Shown here: piece after piece, positions 7,643 through 17,400 of the stretch | Layout: every line of letters starts with the position of its first letter | Numbering within the stretch: the first letter of the stretch is position 1 | Assembly (NCBI GenBank): GCA_964347995.1 | Contig: CAYGBA010000014.1 | Coordinates: forward strand, 1 to 31,231 | DNA length: 31,231 nt | DNA from: GCA-020348365 sp964347995 | Lineage (GTDB): Archaea; Thermoproteota; Bathyarchaeia; Bathyarchaeales; Bathyarchaeaceae | Reading direction: 5' to 3' | Position numbers and translations under genes: made by a program | The notes under the pieces: generated by a model | Database searches by the model: none | The model's input: only the letters and a program-made list of their open reading frames with translations | What the model was told of the DNA's origin: nothing

Positions 7643-8854
7643 GTGTTAACCGTTAGAATAGCCATTCTTCATCATGCTCTGGGCAGGTTTGGAGGTGCAG
7701 AGAAGATGGCTGCCCTTCATTCCATTCACCTTAAAAAGAAGGATTTCGACGTTGAACTCTTTTACAGCGGTCCTCTACTTGACAATTGGAGAGAAAGAAT
7801 ACAATCAATGGTGCCTCTAACCCCGCTACCTTTTGGGCTACTTTCCTCAATTGAAGACCTCCCAAACATCATTAAACTCATAAACCGACTCAAATCATTC
7901 GATGCAATACTCGTACACCATCACATTTGCCCTTTTCTCGCCTTCTATCTTACTATGTTTTTCGAAACTAAGCTTGTTTGGTACTGCGGAGAGCCGCTGC
8001 GCGCTTTGTGGGAAACGCAATTGTCGGGGATATCCTTCAAGAAGTTAAGCTCCACCGTTAGACCTACCAGCACAAAATCCTACGGCAAATACTTGACCTC
8101 TCTATTTCTTTCTGATAGATTTTACGCCTCTTCAGTTAACTTTCTTCGCGCCATAGACAAGAGAACAGCAAGGCATTACACAAAGATAATCGCCAACAGC
8201 ATATACACCAGCAAAGTTGTCAGAACACTTTACAGTCTAGATCATAGGATACCTGTTGCATACCCCGGCATAGAAGTTGGACAAAGAAATCAGAACTTCG
8301 TAAATCACGGATCGAACGATTATATGCTAGCTATTGGGGCAATGATCCCAATGAAAAACTACGTGAACTTATTAAGGGCTTACCATCAACTCCCGCCAAA
8401 GTACAGGTCAACAACAAAACTTGTCATAGTAGGAGACGGACCTCTAAAGGAAGAGATTCATTTCACAGCTCAAAAGCTGGACTTAAACAATCTAGTCTTT
8501 CGATCTCATATCAACGAACAAGAACTCTCAAGCTACTACAAGAATTGCAAGTTCATAGTCCATCTAGCCCTCTATGAACCCTTCGGTCTAGTCCCTATAG
8601 AAGCCGCGCTTTTCGGGAAGCCCTCAATAGTCTCAAACCAGGGAGGAACAAAAGAATTCATCAGGCATGGGCATAACGGCCTCCTAGTCACCCCCTATGA
8701 TCCCGAGGATGTCGCCAAAGGTATGAGATGCTTGATCGAGGACGATCAACTTACGGCTGAAATGGGTTCAAAAGCCAGAGAGAAAGCTTTGAAAGAATTC
8801 ACTATAGAAAAGTCGACTGAAAACATTGTAGAAGCTCTGAAGGTGCTGATCTAA
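7643..8854 (+). CDS. GT4-type glycosyltransferase
   Basis: The 403-aa product is a GT-B fold enzyme. The N-terminal Rossmann domain starts with AILHHALGRFGGAEKMA, a typical acceptor-side glycine loop. The C-terminal domain begins near 227 (YMLAIGAMIPMKNYVNLLRA), continues with LVIVGDGPLKEEI, and carries the family's E-x7-E signature as E312-PFGLVPI-E320, followed by GGTKEFIRHGHNGLLV. It should transfer a sugar from a nucleotide-sugar to a lipid-linked or glycan acceptor on the cytoplasmic side with retention of configuration; donor and acceptor cannot be read. The start is GTG 7643, with an A/T-rich TATA-like AAAATATAG about 25 nt upstream, again suggesting a leaderless message. The next glycosyltransferase follows after 24 nt and is probably co-transcribed. 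Confidence 0.9.
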   Translation: MLTVRIAILHHALGRFGGAEKMAALHSIHLKKKDFDVELFYSGPLLDNWRERIQSMVPLTPLPFGLLSSIEDLPNIIKLINRLKSFDAILVHHHICPFLAFYLTMFFETKLVWYCGEPLRALWETQLSGISFKKLSSTVRPTSTKSYGKYLTSLFLSDRFYASSVNFLRAIDKRTARHYTKIIANSIYTSKVVRTLYSLDHRIPVAYPGIEVGQRNQNFVNHGSNDYMLAIGAMIPMKNYVNLLRAYHQLPPKYRSTTKLVIVGDGPLKEEIHFTAQKLDLNNLVFRSHINEQELSSYYKNCKFIVHLALYEPFGLVPIEAALFGKPSIVSNQGGTKEFIRHGHNGLLVTPYDPEDVAKGMRCLIEDDQLTAEMGSKAREKALKEFTIEKSTENIVEALKVLI

Positions 8855-8878
8855 AATGTGCTTGCTGGAGTTTAGGAC

Positions 8879-9976
8879 ATGAATATAACTTTTGTCACAG
8901 ATCCCCTAGTCACAACGCTGGGGGCTACAAGACCACCATGTCTTTTAGCTACGGAACTACAGAAGAATGGACATAGTGTTAAACTCATTACTCTATGCGT
9001 CAGTGAGAAAGTCAGAGAGACAACGAAAGACAACAACATCGAAGTCAAAAGCGTGGGTTCAAAGTTCTCCACCACACCTCCACTTCCGATCTTTGAAGCT
9101 TGGGTACGGTCGCTGTTCAAATCTAAAAATACACACTGCTCAAATGCTCTGGGCGATAACGAAATAGTAATCAACACTTCCTCCAGTATTAAGGTTAAGT
9201 CCCACTTATATTACGCCCAAGGTCCTATAACGAGAGCCCTCAATGATATGTTCCTTGAGATGCCAAAGCGCTACAAGTACGCATACGGCTTGATTGCACC
9301 ACTATTGAGATGTTTAGAGAAGAAAACCGTGAGAGATATTTCTTATCTATCAGATTCAGTAATAGCCAACTCAAAGTTTTGCGCGTCTATGTATGAGGAA
9401 TTATATATTGAAGTTGACGGTGTGATCCCTCCTCCGCTAGATCGTGATCTCTTCAAACCGTCAAACTCAAAACCATCGGAAGATTATGTGCTGACCTACT
9501 TCGGAGTCTACAATAAGGAAACCAAGTTTACAGTTGTAAAGGAAGTAGCCGACGCTGGAATGCCAGTGAAAGCCTTTGGCTACAAGGCATATGGTATTCC
9601 AAGGTACGTAGTCAGACACCACAACATCGAGTTCCTAGGCGCAGTTTCTAGCAAGGAGCTGGTCGACCTATACTCAAACGCCCTCTATGTGATTTTCACG
9701 TTCACTCATGAACCATTTGGATACATACCTATCGAAAGCATGGCCTGCGGAACACCAGTTCTCACTTACAATACACAAGGACCCAGCGAATCTGTCATGA
9801 ATGGGTTGACAGGCTGGCTTGCTAATAGCGATAAAGAACTGGTGGACTTGGCTTCAAAGATCTGGAGGGATGGTTATCCACAGAAGACGAGAAAGAATTG
9901 CGTAGAGAGAGCCTCGCTGTTTGACGTGAAGAACATCTCTCAGAAGTGGATTGAACTCATAAGGGAACTGCCTTAG
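8879..9976 (+). CDS. GT4-type glycosyltransferase
   Basis: This 365-aa GT-B enzyme has the N-terminal segment ITFVTDPLVTTLGATRPPCLLATEL. Its C-terminal domain carries VIPPPLDRDLFKP (the usual hinge 'PPG-D-x-F-x-P'-like element) and E278-PFGYIPI-E286, the E-x7-E signature, followed by GTPVLTYNTQGPSE. It is 24 nt downstream of the preceding glycosyltransferase on the same strand and probably acts in the same glycan pathway. A GGAG lies 9 nt before the ATG. It faces a convergent glycosyltransferase gene 33 nt away, so transcription from both sides stops in that short gap. Confidence 0.88.
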   Translation: MNITFVTDPLVTTLGATRPPCLLATELQKNGHSVKLITLCVSEKVRETTKDNNIEVKSVGSKFSTTPPLPIFEAWVRSLFKSKNTHCSNALGDNEIVINTSSSIKVKSHLYYAQGPITRALNDMFLEMPKRYKYAYGLIAPLLRCLEKKTVRDISYLSDSVIANSKFCASMYEELYIEVDGVIPPPLDRDLFKPSNSKPSEDYVLTYFGVYNKETKFTVVKEVADAGMPVKAFGYKAYGIPRYVVRHHNIEFLGAVSSKELVDLYSNALYVIFTFTHEPFGYIPIESMACGTPVLTYNTQGPSESVMNGLTGWLANSDKELVDLASKIWRDGYPQKTRKNCVERASLFDVKNISQKWIELIRELP

Positions 9977-10009
9977 TGGACTCTCACTTTTCTGTGTGGT
10001 CTTTCGCTT

Positions 10010-11179
10010 TTACGTTTCTACAAGACATCTATAGAGGTTAACATGCTCCTCTGCCACAGCGCTCCAGCCTCTGCTGTTTGACCGTTCTTTGAGATTTTTT
10101 CCGAGACATTTTCTGAGTTTGTTATTCTTTATTAACAAGACAAGTGCTTGAGTCAAAGCTGTTGAATCGGAGGGTGTTACAAACACGCAGTTTTCTCCGT
10201 TTTGCAGTTCAGTTTGAAACTTTGGCACATTGCTGCAAACAACCGGTTTTCCGTAGTCGGCAACTGCCGCTAATGCTCCGCTTGCCTCGATGTAGTATGG
10301 TTCTGTAGATTGTAGCACGATTATATCACTTCCCCAAATGAGCTTTTCCAAACTTGTTTCATCTACGAAACCGGTGAAAAGTACCTGTTTCTGAATGTCC
10401 GGCGTTAGAGTGTGCTTAAAGTCTTCAAGGTATGCTTTTTTGTCATGTGCATGGCTCTCTCCGACGATCAGTAATTCTGCATCAGGGCATTTTTCATTGA
10501 CTTTTTTGAATGCCTCAATCAAATATCTTATCCCTTTGCCCTTCCTTAGGAAGCCAAGAGACAAAATGGAGATTTTTTCACTCTTTTGAGAAAATTCAGG
10601 CTTCCTAGTGGCCTTCTTCACACCGTGTGGAATCACGACTATCTTTTTCCCCTCGGAGATATACCCTGTTTGGAGAACTCTTTTCATCAGATGGTTGTGC
10701 ACAATCACTTTTTGTGAAAGCTTTACAATAACTCTTGAAAGGAACAGTACGGCCATCTGTGCCAAAAAATTGAACAACGGATTGGCGTAAATATGGGCCT
10801 TCCTCCGTATCACCGTGTGCATGGTGACAACACAAGGTCTACGACTCAAACGGAAAAAAGATAACAAGATTGGAAAAAACATCGAGGCGATAAGACCGCT
10901 ATACAACAACCATCCATGTTGCAAGTGAACAACATGAGCTCTTGTCCTGAAGACAGAACGAAAAATGAGTAGTGGATACAAGGGCCCCCTTCTCCAACAT
11001 CTCAAAACAGCTCCGAATTCCTTCTCACAAGATTTAGCTAAACCTTGCAGTTTAGGAATATTTGCAACGACTTCTACGTCCACAAATTTAGCAACTTGCT
11101 TATACAACTGGGCGGAGTATAAGGCCACGCCATCCCTATGCGGAGGCCAAGTAGTTACCGCGCAAACCTTCAATCTCAT
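10010..11179 (-). CDS. GT4-type glycosyltransferase, last gene of the minus-strand glycan operon
   Basis: The 389-aa product opens with CAVTTWPPHRDGVALYSAQLY, the acceptor-side loop of GT4 enzymes. The hinge VVIPHGVKK lies near 181-189. The nucleotide-sugar domain has ILSLGFLRKGKGIRYLIEAF and LLIVGESH. The catalytic signature is STEPYYIEASGALAAV, a variant of E-x7-E in which E293 and E298 are the candidate residues. Hydrophobic stretches near 95-110 and 138-155 suggest peripheral membrane contact. The ATG overlaps the stop codon of the upstream DUF2079 gene by 4 nt (ATGA), so the two are translationally coupled and probably handle the same lipid-linked glycan. Confidence 0.88.
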   Translation of the reverse strand: MRLKVCAVTTWPPHRDGVALYSAQLYKQVAKFVDVEVVANIPKLQGLAKSCEKEFGAVLRCWRRGPLYPLLIFRSVFRTRAHVVHLQHGWLLYSGLIASMFFPILLSFFRLSRRPCVVTMHTVIRRKAHIYANPLFNFLAQMAVLFLSRVIVKLSQKVIVHNHLMKRVLQTGYISEGKKIVVIPHGVKKATRKPEFSQKSEKISILSLGFLRKGKGIRYLIEAFKKVNEKCPDAELLIVGESHAHDKKAYLEDFKHTLTPDIQKQVLFTGFVDETSLEKLIWGSDIIVLQSTEPYYIEASGALAAVADYGKPVVCSNVPKFQTELQNGENCVFVTPSDSTALTQALVLLIKNNKLRKCLGKNLKERSNSRGWSAVAEEHVNLYRCLVET

Positions 11180-13113
11180 ACTTCGCCTGACACCTGTAGA
11201 ATGTTCATAAAATGAAAGTAGACATCTGTGGAATTTGTCACATAGGTAGCTACTTCAATGAAGGTTGGTTGTCTAATAGTGAAATTGAACATAAGAACTT
11301 GCCATCTTTGTGCTTGTGTGAAATCGGTTCCCATTATTTCTTGTGTGACGATTTTAGATCGTTCTGGTTTTTTCGTGATCTGTAACGTGATAGCTTTATC
11401 AGTGGTGGTTGATGATATCTTCAACACCGCCCTGACTTTGTAGGTTCCTGGGGGAAGAGCCTTTTGTGGGACCTCAAAGAATAATGGTGTTGGGTCACTA
11501 GCCATGTGTACCAATACTGCTGCTTTGTCAACAGATTCTCCGAAATCTATATGGTCCTCAATGATTTCTCCAGTTGCAAGTCGCACATTACGATAAGTGT
11601 ATGTGAAGTTTACGCTTTCAAAATGCTCTACGGGTCCCTTATACCCACTCCTATAGAGCAATACACCATTCGCGTTGACAAGTACCCCGTATCCATCATC
11701 GATTTCTACATCACACCATCTTGGGGCTATATGTGCTGGCCGAGGAAGCGTAACATCATACCACCCAGAATAGACGTTAATCAATACATAATCTACTCCC
11801 GTCTTAAAATACGGATAAACTTCAAGTCTGTTGCTCAAATGGGGATATACTTCGGGCATAATCGAAACAGAAGCGTTTACGGGAATCTTATCTAGCGCTA
11901 TTCGTATACTCTCATTGGATTTTCCAACTGAAAAGTATCCGCCTGTTGGAAGAAGCAAAGAGGTGATGAGTAAGCTCACAATCATCAAAGATACAAACCT
12001 TCTCGGCATTTCCATGCTATCACTACTCATTAACCTCTTCAACCCGTAGATTGCGGAAACAAAAATGAACGATGATACGAACGCTGGGTACTGGGTTACA
12101 ATGTCGTAATACAATGGATTAATGGAAAGTAAGCTGGTTATTAGCCACGGTAAAGCCATAATGAGCGTTAAGGGCGCCAGAAGGGAAGAGAAGGCAAGGG
12201 GGGCTAACAAGGATATCACATAAAGGAATTTTCTCTGCCCATCACTGAGAAGCACTCTAGCTGTGTTTATTGGGTTTGTAAACACGTTCACAATTATTTC
12301 AGTCGGTTCGGTGCCAAATTCCCCCCACTCCCATTTGGTGCTCAACGCAGTCGGGTTAAAAGATGTGATCACCATACAAGCTAGTTTGAACCAAAGAACT
12401 CCTACAAGTAAGAGGACTATTGAGAAGATCGCATTTTTTGTTAACCTCCTCCACTGTAGACCTTCAATGATATCCTTTCGGCGCAAGATAGCGAAATAAA
12501 TCGCCATGGTCATGACGATTAAGGGAACGAACTCGTTGACCATCAATGCCAATACAATGAATGGGGACGCATGAAGGAGCTTCCCCTTCTTCAGGTAGTA
12601 GAGAGCAAAGAGAAATAGCGCAGGTAAGAATGCTTCGACATCGAAATTTAAAATCGGAATCATTACTGGAGGATATACAAGATATATGATTGCCAGCAGA
12701 AAGATCAGCCACTTGCTGTCGATTTGTTCGCGAGCTATCCAATAAAGTGGAATCACCCCCGTTGCAATCGCGATTGGTCTAAGAACGAGTAGTGTAACTG
12801 GATTTTGGTATAGGGCATAAATTGGTATTAGCAGAAATAGAAAGGGCGAGAAATGTATTCCGAAGAGGCTTCCGGAAGGGTTGCCTGGCAACTCGCTAGT
12901 GTAGTAGAATATTTTGCCGTGGTTCAGCGTGCTGTATAAGGCTTGAGAATAGATTCCGAGATCCCACGCGTTTGTGTTAAAGGAGTGGTGACCCCATATG
13001 GCCAGAGTAGAAACAACGGAAATGTAGCCTGTTGCGATCATGAGAAGTAAGAAATAATCTGATCGTACTTTCATCTTGATCCAGGAAAGGTCGATTCTGT
13101 TCTTGGGCAGCAT
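11176..13113 (-). CDS. DUF2079 polytopic membrane protein, GT-C-like
   Basis: The 645-aa product has one N-terminal helix (about 19-40), an exoplasmic loop with TNAWDLGIYSQALYS and FGIHFSPFLFLLIP, and roughly nine further hydrophobic segments to about residue 410. These are hallmarks of the DUF2079 family of predicted membrane glycosyltransferase-like proteins (GT-C fold), whose Asp in the first loop (D51 here) would be the acid/base candidate. Residues 490-645 form an extracytosolic beta-rich module (FTYTYRNVRLATGEI, TYKVRAVLKISSTTTDKAI) resembling a carbohydrate-binding sandwich. GT-C enzymes use polyprenyl-phosphate sugars outside the membrane, which fits the surrounding glycosyltransferases. 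A GAGGAA sits only just before the ATG; ATG at residue 14 is an alternative start. Confidence 0.8.
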   Translation of the reverse strand: MLPKNRIDLSWIKMKVRSDYFLLLMIATGYISVVSTLAIWGHHSFNTNAWDLGIYSQALYSTLNHGKIFYYTSELPGNPSGSLFGIHFSPFLFLLIPIYALYQNPVTLLVLRPIAIATGVIPLYWIAREQIDSKWLIFLLAIIYLVYPPVMIPILNFDVEAFLPALFLFALYYLKKGKLLHASPFIVLALMVNEFVPLIVMTMAIYFAILRRKDIIEGLQWRRLTKNAIFSIVLLLVGVLWFKLACMVITSFNPTALSTKWEWGEFGTEPTEIIVNVFTNPINTARVLLSDGQRKFLYVISLLAPLAFSSLLAPLTLIMALPWLITSLLSINPLYYDIVTQYPAFVSSFIFVSAIYGLKRLMSSDSMEMPRRFVSLMIVSLLITSLLLPTGGYFSVGKSNESIRIALDKIPVNASVSIMPEVYPHLSNRLEVYPYFKTGVDYVLINVYSGWYDVTLPRPAHIAPRWCDVEIDDGYGVLVNANGVLLYRSGYKGPVEHFESVNFTYTYRNVRLATGEIIEDHIDFGESVDKAAVLVHMASDPTPLFFEVPQKALPPGTYKVRAVLKISSTTTDKAITLQITKKPERSKIVTQEIMGTDFTQAQRWQVLMFNFTIRQPTFIEVATYVTNSTDVYFHFMNILQVSGEV

Positions 13114-13381
13114 TTCCTCATCTCGTCAAGTATTCCTAATGTTTTTCTGGTACTGTTTTAACGTTTTCGAAAACACAAGACTACAGGTATGTAAGCTGGG
13201 CAGATACCATTTTGTAGGGCGAGAAAACTTACTGGCGAAAGGTGCACGCGCACATGTGCCCACTTGGTGCTCGTGCTTAACAAACCAATTTGAGTAATAT
13301 CATCAAAGATCTCTCTTCTTCATTATCTGCTTAAAAGGGTAGAGCGTCCTCTTATTTTTCACACTCTGTCTTGAACAAGCA
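13114..13381. other. Intergenic gap with palindrome and alternating Y/R tract
   Basis: No gene is seen in this 268-bp gap upstream of the DUF2079 gene. It contains a perfect palindrome GTTTTCGAAAAC (13163-13174) close to a weak minus-strand TATA-like GTTAAAAC. It also has an 18-nt strictly alternating purine/pyrimidine tract, GTGCACGCGCACATGTGC (13242-13259). The first two could be the DUF2079 promoter and operator. Confidence 0.4.
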
Positions 13382-14437
13382 CTACACAATTGATTCTATG
13401 AGATCGATGAATCTTGTAGGATTCCTCGACCTTAATATGAAACATCTCGCTTTATCGGTGAGTATTGAGATTATTTCTTCTTCTTTGCTTGATAACCCCT
13501 CTAAGTTCAGTTCCGAATTGAAATAGGAATAGCTTAATATTATCGGATCTGTACAAAAGGGAAACTCATGCCTGTTCAACGCTAAAAGCCTCTTGTATGC
13601 GTTTTGATGGTCTATTTCTTCTATGCTCTTCTCTCCATCCTCTAAGAAAAAGATGTTCTCTATCTCGGTTTTTTGAATTATTTTTGGATTTTTTATCTGC
13701 GTATAAAGATCCACAAACGACTCAGTTGGTTCGGTAACTCGGAATTTCATAACTGAGGAGCCCAGTTTGAGTAGGCTTTTGATGGGATCCTTCTTGCTGA
13801 TTCCTTTTTTTGTAGCATGGGCAAAAATTCGGTGGGGTTCAGGATAGCAATATGCGCAACCTCCATTATCGATGATGGTGATGTCGTCTGATAGGTATGA
13901 GAAGTTGTATTGGTCTTTCAAACTTAAGAGGGCAGTAAAGGTCTTGCCGGTGTTAGGAAAGGCGCTGAACAGAATCCCTTTCCCTTTTTTTGAGAGACAA
14001 CCGCCGTGTAGAAAAGCATATCCTTTTCTCAACAACTTAATGTCCATGATGAACGGAACGAGTTCCCATAGGGGCGTTATATTGCCGATTCTGAAGTGGA
14101 TTTTCAAGAAGGAACTTGTTGCGAGGACCTCAGTTTTTCCTAGCAATTCCTTTACTCGCAACCTGAGTTTGAGCCATGCCAACGGCCGTTCATAATAAAT
14201 CCACTTTTCATCTTTGTTGCCAAAAAAATTTGGGGCAAGCCTTACAGCTCGGGCAACGTCTGCTTCAAAATCCTTAACGAGGTAAACGGCCATGTCTGGT
14301 CTGACTTCATCAACCCTGAAATAGCTTAATCGTCGATCCACAGATGATAAGTCCACATTCGATTTTATCTTAATCAACCCATGCACATCATAGTTGAAGC
14401 TATTCAAAGCACCTATGTCTCCCTTGTACTCGCGCAT
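13382..14437 (-). CDS. HPr-kinase/PEPCK-like P-loop protein
   Basis: The 351-aa product has an N-terminal domain of about 130 residues without clear relatives. It then has an HprK-like core: LHGGCLSKKGKGILF (H144 at the usual family position), a Walker A A159-FPNT-G164-K165-T166, and LSDDITIID with D184-D185 as the Walker B-like acidic pair. HPr kinases phosphorylate a serine on HPr; HprK-related proteins are also found in polysaccharide and peptide-modification loci, where their substrate is mostly unknown. No HPr or PTS gene is visible here. The ATG lies inside the end of the upstream 1097-aa membrane protein gene (25-nt overlap), so the two are coupled and probably functionally linked. A sugar or protein kinase in glycan assembly is an inference. 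Confidence 0.65.
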   Translation of the reverse strand: MREYKGDIGALNSFNYDVHGLIKIKSNVDLSSVDRRLSYFRVDEVRPDMAVYLVKDFEADVARAVRLAPNFFGNKDEKWIYYERPLAWLKLRLRVKELLGKTEVLATSSFLKIHFRIGNITPLWELVPFIMDIKLLRKGYAFLHGGCLSKKGKGILFSAFPNTGKTFTALLSLKDQYNFSYLSDDITIIDNGGCAYCYPEPHRIFAHATKKGISKKDPIKSLLKLGSSVMKFRVTEPTESFVDLYTQIKNPKIIQKTEIENIFFLEDGEKSIEEIDHQNAYKRLLALNRHEFPFCTDPIILSYSYFNSELNLEGLSSKEEEIISILTDKARCFILRSRNPTRFIDLIESIV

Positions 14438-17400
14438 TGCTTAAGAAGCCTTACTACTCGCTGAGGTGCTCTGTAAGCGATTAAGAAAAGACCTCCGAAG
14501 GTCATGAAAGATATCCCTGATATCCAAAGACCGAGATTGGCCGAGCTCTGCCCCGCAAATATTATGCTTATCTCCAATTTCCCAGTTTCTTCGACGGGAA
14601 AGATGTTTACCATGGAGTAGCCAGGGATTGGTTCAATTTCCTTTCCGTTTACGTATGCCCTCCATGAGGAATGATAACTCTCCGAGAAAACTAATAGAGT
14701 AGGCTTTTCAAGTTCCATTCTGACCCTATAAGCGCCAGAGTTCTCTCTCTCACAAGAATTAATACGATTGGAAAAACCGGTGAATACATCATCTATGGAA
14801 GCTGTTTGCTCTTCCTCTCTCAGGGAGTATAAAACAATTTCATCTACATCCACAGGTCCAGAGGCAGCTAAAGATAGTCTCTGCTCCCCAGGTTCTAGGT
14901 GTATCGGACCTGCTGTTAACCATGTAAATTGAGCCGAATCGCTGGAACAGGGAATTGCCAAGCCAGATTCGCCAATAGTGATTTGCAACGATCCTTTTCC
15001 CACCCCTCCACCTAGTCGGGCAGCGATCATATATTTTGCTTCTCTGGACAAATCTAGTGTGGTGAAAGCCTCAACTGTGCTTGTCGAAGATATATTCTGT
15101 GATCCCTCAAAACGCAGCACATATCCTTGACGATCTTTTCTGATAAATGACCAGTCAGGAGATGCAGAGTAGTCAAATGCGGTTTCCGCCGTAAAAACAT
15201 AGATCAGCCTACCAGGGTACTTCTGCACTTGGTTAACGGTTTCTCTTCGAGCATCTTCCAAGTCGGATGGAGATATTACTGCCACAGCATCTACATCGTT
15301 CCAGCCCGTTCCATCGTTAGTGAGAGATAAGATGTGGTCTCCTTCGTTCAGTCTAACCTCTCCCACCCTCACCCACTTAAGATTAGCAAAGTAGGGTGCT
15401 GATGGTCTGATTTCTCCTAACGAAACATTGTTCATCGAAACTGTGAGGACGCCCCTATATGTGGCAAATCCTATCCTTATCCATACATCATAATTTTCCT
15501 TTCTATCAATTGATACTGGTATGTTCAGTGTATGTGAACCGTTGGTAGTGGCGGTGTATCCATAACCGCTTTGGCCCATGACGAGCCTACCTACCTCGCT
15601 CCACCCTGAAAACTCCCCCCAGCACTTCTCATAATCTTTGCTGTTGGACGCGAGATTTTCTGCATTAATCACAGGCTCCTTATTCAGGTTGAGCATGACT
15701 AAATCCAAAAGGTCACTGTTTACGAAGATTAGACCTTCTGATTCGTTTAGAGTCGGGGATTTCAGCAATTGTGGATGCCGATGAGCGAACAAAAGTGCTG
15801 TTTCGTTCAGTGATAGCAGGTTCCCTTCAACAAGTGCAGGATAGGATTCTAACCCACCAATCACCACTACATGTCTGGATGGAGCAAACACCTGTGATGT
15901 ATGACATTCGTTCTCCAACACAAGAGATCTATTTTTTTCAAACACCACTTTATAATCTTCTTGACCTAGGAAAAAATTTCTTGTCGCTTCAGCAGCATAA
16001 TCGGGAATTACTACGTAACGATAGTTGAAGGGACCTAGAATCTTCATAAAATCATCTGTCAAATGGCTTCTGACTAATGTGAACCTTAGGTAGTTGACGA
16101 AAGCTCGACATTGGTCAGTCCAGCCTCCGTCCTGCAAAGTGGGTTTATTATGGATAAAAGAACTGTCAAAGCCTACTTCGTGCTGCCACCCCACATCCGT
16201 AAGCATAGCAGGGGTTGAAAAGTCCGAAGAGCTAGGGCCCACAGTTATCACCTTGTAATCTCCACTTTGGTTTCCAATCCAATGAAATGGGGCTAGTGTC
16301 GTTTTGGAAGGAGTATAAACTTCTAGCCCATGGTTGAATAAGAACCAACACGAAGTAATCGGACTAATAAAAGTCAGAAACAAGAGCAGAAGCCCAAAAT
16401 AATAGAATCCTCGATTTGTTATGATCTTGGTTAACGGCTTAAGAATACTGGAAAATCTAGAATTTCCATCTTTGGTATCCACTAAAACATTCTTGACGTT
16501 AGGTTTTCGTTTTTTTTGACGAAGGTACCGTACTACCATACCAACCATAGTTGACACGAAAAAGCAGTGTGAGACGGCGCTCATCATCACCCACCTTGCG
16601 GCAGATCGAAAGATACTGAAGTACGGAACGTTGTACCACATCCAGACAAAAACTTGTCCGAAAGGAGGGTTAGGACCTGTAGCCATCAATGTACAAATAA
16701 ATGCAGACATTGCGAAGAAGAATGAGTACTTATCCCTCTTGAAGAGCAGTGTACCGTAGGCTAAGAAGAAAACTATCAATAGGCAGACCATTGAGACTAA
16801 ACCAAGAACACCCAACTCGGTTCTTACATCAACAATTCCAACGTAGCCCCAAGACTCCCAGGCGTTCAAGGCGAAAGCGTTGGCCACATCAGGATACGCG
16901 TGCCCATAAGCCTCTTCGATGGCGTAGGAAAGACCAAAGTAAGTCGGCTTGACATTGAGAAGAATAGGAAGAATAAAGAAAGCTGACAGCACAAGTGTGA
17001 TGCCTCCAGAAATCGCCAGCACTTTTACAGAATTGATAATAGCAAATGTAGACTTGGATTTAACAAACGACAATACATGGACTACGATAAACAACAAGAA
17101 GAAGCAACTGTACACAATTAGAGCAAGAGAATGAAAAGCCGTAAGAGCTATAGTAAAGCCGAGAGAGAGCCATAAAATGTCCTTTGTTCGTCCTCTAGTT
17201 AACGCCTTGTCAATTAGAACAAACAACAAAGGGACCACGGAATAGCTCAAAATTAGTGCTAAATGGCCCTCTGTGAGCTGGGAGGAAAACCAAGGGTTCA
17301 GCGTATATATTATTGAGGCGGAAAAGCTTCCCCAATAACTATGACTGAACCAGTACGCGAAGAAGAATGATGACAACCCAGATCCGACAAAACATAAGAC

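Noticed and set aside
13163..13174. Perfect 12-nt palindrome GTTTTCGAAAAC treated as a separate regulator site
   Set aside because: Single copy and short; could be chance, so it is only mentioned in the gap description.
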